Of a stretch of DNA of 64,000 nucleotides, positions 61,808 through 64,000 are shown piece after piece. Numbering within the stretch: position 1 is the stretch's first letter; every line of letters begins with the position of its first letter. Made by a program: the position numbers and the translations under genes. Below the pieces are notes generated by a model. The model was not told the DNA's origin, made no database searches, and saw only the letters and a program-made list of their open reading frames with translations. The stretch comes from Ensifer sp. MPMI2T (GTDB lineage: Bacteria > Pseudomonadota > Alphaproteobacteria > Rhizobiales > Rhizobiaceae), in assembly GCF_004827385.1 (NCBI RefSeq), contig NZ_SRXN01000006.1, positions 62,001 to 126,000 on the forward strand, in the 5' to 3' direction.

Positions 61808-62170
61808 ATGGCAACGGGCCTCTTCTCGAGTTCGAGCACCAGGAAACGCAACGGCGGGCACAGCGAAACCCCTATCGAGGACCAGCTCCAGGAAATTCGA
61901 GCGGACATTGCGGCGCTCGTCGGGCTGCTCAGCGAGCGCGGGGCGGCCGTTTCCCAAGACGCGAAAGCCAAGGCAAAAGGCGCGCGCGATCGGGCCGAAG
62001 CCGATCTTGAAAATCTGCTGGCCAGCGGCGAGCAGCTGCTCTCGGATTTGCGCGACCGCTATTCCGGGACGGAAAGGGAGCTCCGCAGGGCAGTGCGCGA
62101 GCACCCGATCGCAACGCTCGGCGCGGCAGCGGCGATAGGCCTTATCGCGGCTGCGTTTCTGCGCCGATAG
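61808..62170 (+). CDS. ElaB/YqjD (DUF883)-like protein
   Basis: The 120-residue protein has a long amphipathic helix (residues 20-95, charged, with EDQLQEIRADIAALVGLL) and one C-terminal hydrophobic anchor IATLGAAAAIGLIAAAFL. This is the ElaB/YqjD layout, tail-anchored proteins that can bind ribosomes. Its role here is unknown. AAGGGAG precedes the ATG. The next gene, also membrane-associated, follows after 76 bases. Confidence 0.8.
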   Translation: MATGLFSSSSTRKRNGGHSETPIEDQLQEIRADIAALVGLLSERGAAVSQDAKAKAKGARDRAEADLENLLASGEQLLSDLRDRYSGTERELRRAVREHPIATLGAAAAIGLIAAAFLRR

Positions 62171-62246
62171 CATGTCCGTTTGGTGAACGACCCGCCGCAG
62201 GAAGGCCGCTTCCTGCATCGCTCGACTCGCGATCGGAGTAGCTTGC

Positions 62247-62675
62247 ATGGAAACGCTTGGGGCCTTGTCCGCCTTGCTTGCAGTCGACGTAGCCGCTGCC
62301 ACCTCACGCTATAGGCGCAACGCGATATTATGGGCGATCATCGCGACCCTGCTCGGCACGGCCTACGTATTCGCGTTGGCAGCGGTCACGCTGTTTCTTG
62401 CAACGCGTTATTCGCCGGTAGCGGCTGTTGCGACGATGGCAACTGTTCTGTTCGTGACAGCATTGATCCTTGTCGCGGTGATGGCAGGGCTTCGCGCCCA
62501 CGACCGGCGGCTCGCCGAAGAGCGTCGGCGCCGCGCGGCGATTCAGACGAACCTGGCGCTCGTTGCCGCCGCAGGAATCTTGCGAACGCAGCCGCTGCTC
62601 GCCGTGGCAACCGCCGTTGCCGTCGGAGCCCTGCTCGGCCTCGGTAAGGGCCGTTATCGCGATGAAAAACGCTGA
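62247..62675 (+). CDS. Phage-holin-like (YqjE/DUF1469) membrane protein
   Basis: A 142-residue protein has three or four hydrophobic spans and the DUF1469/holin-superfamily layout, with ILWAIIATLLGTAYVFALAA and VLFVTALILVAVMAGL, as in YqjE. In enterobacteria yqjE sits beside yqjD, and the same pairing (DUF883 then DUF1469) is seen here. It is not evidence of a prophage. Function unknown. Confidence 0.75.
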   Translation: METLGALSALLAVDVAAATSRYRRNAILWAIIATLLGTAYVFALAAVTLFLATRYSPVAAVATMATVLFVTALILVAVMAGLRAHDRRLAEERRRRAAIQTNLALVAAAGILRTQPLLAVATAVAVGALLGLGKGRYRDEKR

Positions 62676-62747
62676 CTCGGCGCGCCCGTAACGGCCTATC
62701 CTGCCGCCGCGACCTCGTCTTCGCCGCCACGCCGAAGTGGTCCACGG

Positions 62748-64000
62748 TCACAGAGGCAACCGGATGAGCGCGGTCACGCCCGCCGGAAGATATTCCACCT
62801 TGACCGAGCTGCCGATGATCTTGTCGAGGCTGCGCTCGATCAGGATCGACCCGAAGCCACGTCGTCTCGGCTCGCGGACCGGCGGACCGCCCACCTCGGT
62901 CCAGGTCAGATGCAGCACAGAGTCGCCTTCTTCGACGACGCCGCGCGCGGTCAGCACGACCTTGCCTTTCGGGACCGAAAGCGACCCGTATTTCAAGGCA
63001 TTCGTCGCGAGTTCGTGCAGCACCAGTCCAAGGCCGACCGCCTGATCGGGCCCCAGCAGGATTTCGTCCTTATGGATCTCGACCTGTTCGGTATAGTCGC
63101 TGACATAGGGACGCAACTGTTTCGATATCAGTTCCGAGAGGCGGATCGTGCCCCATTCATAGTCGGAGAGCAGCCCGTGCGCGTCCGAGATGGACTGAAG
63201 ACGGCCGGCGAACGCAGCCATGAACTCGGCAGGATCGCTCGTTTGTCGAAGAGTCTGACGCGCCAGCGACTGCAGCATCGCCAAAGTATTCTTGACGCGG
63301 TGGTTCAGCTCCTTCAGCAGAAGCCGCGTCCGCTGCACCGAAGCCTGCTGGTCCGTGACATCGATGGTCATGCCGAGGAAGGTCAGGGGAGCACCCTTGC
63401 CGTCACGGTCGTGCACCCTGCCGCGCCCGAGCAGCCAGCGCCCGCTGTCGCGGATGCGAAACATGCCATCATATTCCTCGTTCGCCGCCATAGCCTGCCT
63501 GAGCTTGGAAAACGTCGCGATACGGTCGTCGGGATGGATCGCGCCGAAGATCGTCCTGGCGCCGACCGAACGTTCAGCGGGCAGTCCGAACATGCGCATC
63601 ATCGCGCCGTTGCCCGCAACCGTGCCGGCGCGGATATCCCAAAGCCAACTGCCGACATTCGCTGCGTCGAGCGCCATGGCAAGGCGCTGTTCCTCGCGCG
63701 AGAGCGCCGCCTCCTTGAGCGCGCGCTGGCGCGCCTCGTCCTTGAGCTTGAGCAGCGATGCGGCGATACCGGCAATCCGGCGAAGCTCATCGATCAGTTT
63801 CGGCGCGATTTCCTTGCGCGGGGCCACGTCGAAGACACAGACTGTGCCGACCGCCTGGCCGTCCAAGAGAATGGAAGCGCCCGCGTAGAAACGCAGGAAT
63901 GGCGCCTCGGTCACTCTTGGCCGATGACGAAACAGCGGATGCTGGGATGCGTCAAGCACGACAAAGACACCGTCGGGGTCCGCGACCGTGTGAAGGCAGA
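62748..64000 (-). CDS. GAF-PAS-HWE sensor histidine kinase, C-terminal part
   Basis: The open frame runs from 62748 to the window edge (over 410 codons), so the 5' end is missing. It contains the end of a GAF domain (FYAGASILLDGQAVGTVC), a PAS domain (about 120-215 codons from the edge) and an HWE-type kinase with the phosphoacceptor His in LKELNHRVKNTLAMLQS, N box HELATNALKYGSLS and the WTE motif LTWTEVGG that defines the class. It phosphorylates a partner response regulator; the input is unknown. No receiver gene is visible in the window. Confidence 0.9.
   Translation of the reverse strand, partial: CLHTVADPDGVFVVLDASQHPLFRHRPRVTEAPFLRFYAGASILLDGQAVGTVCVFDVAPRKEIAPKLIDELRRIAGIAASLLKLKDEARQRALKEAALSREEQRLAMALDAANVGSWLWDIRAGTVAGNGAMMRMFGLPAERSVGARTIFGAIHPDDRIATFSKLRQAMAANEEYDGMFRIRDSGRWLLGRGRVHDRDGKGAPLTFLGMTIDVTDQQASVQRTRLLLKELNHRVKNTLAMLQSLARQTLRQTSDPAEFMAAFAGRLQSISDAHGLLSDYEWGTIRLSELISKQLRPYVSDYTEQVEIHKDEILLGPDQAVGLGLVLHELATNALKYGSLSVPKGKVVLTARGVVEEGDSVLHLTWTEVGGPPVREPRRRGFGSILIERSLDKIIGSSVKVEYLPAGVTALIRLPL

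Noticed and set aside
62247-62675. Prophage holin
   Set aside because: The fold resembles phage holins, but the YqjD/YqjE-like pairing and absence of any other phage gene argue against a prophage.

Overview
The window looks like a replicon of a root-nodule or soil member of the Rhizobiaceae, most likely Sinorhizobium/Ensifer. The evidence is the gbpR-chvE-gguABC sugar locus, an inositol dehydrogenase behind a GGAA-N6-TTCC (IolR-type) palindrome, the hmuPSTUV haem-uptake operon with TGA-N9-TCA (RirA/IRO-type) boxes, and rhizobial mosaic and dispersed intergenic repeats. Coding density is high and G+C is high throughout. As a result many genes carry long antisense open frames, which I left out. 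No phage, transposase, CRISPR array or replication origin was recognised.

Layout. 1-1.0 kb: the end of a DMT exporter gene and a GyrI-like small-ligand-binding protein. 1.2-4.5 kb: a three-gene ATP-grasp / alpha-E / transglutaminase cassette (amide-bond chemistry). 4.5-5.1 kb: an AT-richer gap with a possible broken membrane-protein gene and a RIME-like repeat. 5.1-14.8 kb: a minus-strand catabolic operon, chvE-gguA-gguB-gguC(araD1)-KGSA dehydrogenase-arabinonate dehydratase. It imports sugar and carries L-arabinonate to 2-oxoglutarate, with the divergent LysR regulator gbpR beside it. 14.9-19.4 kb: a J-domain-like protein, a DUF3329 protein, iolG and a MHYT-PAS-GGDEF-EAL protein. 19.5-24.4 kb: a ROK repressor divergent from a xylose-type ABC transporter (xylFHG), with a 21-bp operator palindrome between them. 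A tRNA-Arg(CCG) gene lies at 24.6 kb, followed by an atypical 1.6-kb stretch with a frameshifted methyltransferase and a degenerate copy of the tRNA 3' end.

26.4-39.2 kb is an accessory patchwork of regulators and enzymes: VOC protein, MarR-methyltransferase-FlK-like thioesterase operon, MarR-GNAT fusion, cytochrome P460 pseudogene, YbaK, two paralogous SDRs with a divergent LysR, DUF488 with a cysteine-synthase-like enzyme, MarR, GNAT, a PLP decarboxylase and a BBE-type flavoprotein. 39.4-46.0 kb is a nucleotide-sugar cluster. It starts from CDP-glucose and includes a 4,6-dehydratase, a predicted C-methyltransferase, a 3,5-epimerase, a reductase/epimerase, a second methyltransferase and a CmcI-family protein. 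It probably makes a branched 6-deoxysugar for a surface glycan.

46.1-52.4 kb is a dipeptide-type ABC transporter operon with a membrane-dipeptidase-family enzyme, all genes nearly fused by ATGA overlaps. 52.6-54.5 kb holds an SMR efflux gene with a TetR regulator, then a truncated haemoglobin and a DUF423 membrane protein. 54.5-61.6 kb is the haem/iron region: monooxygenase, small unknown protein, DUF2325, tonB, a secreted protein, and divergently hmuP-hmuS-hmuT-hmuU-hmuV. hmuP is only 59 codons with a GTG start and is easily missed. 61.8-64 kb: two small membrane-associated proteins and the 3' part of a GAF-PAS-HWE histidine kinase gene running off the window.
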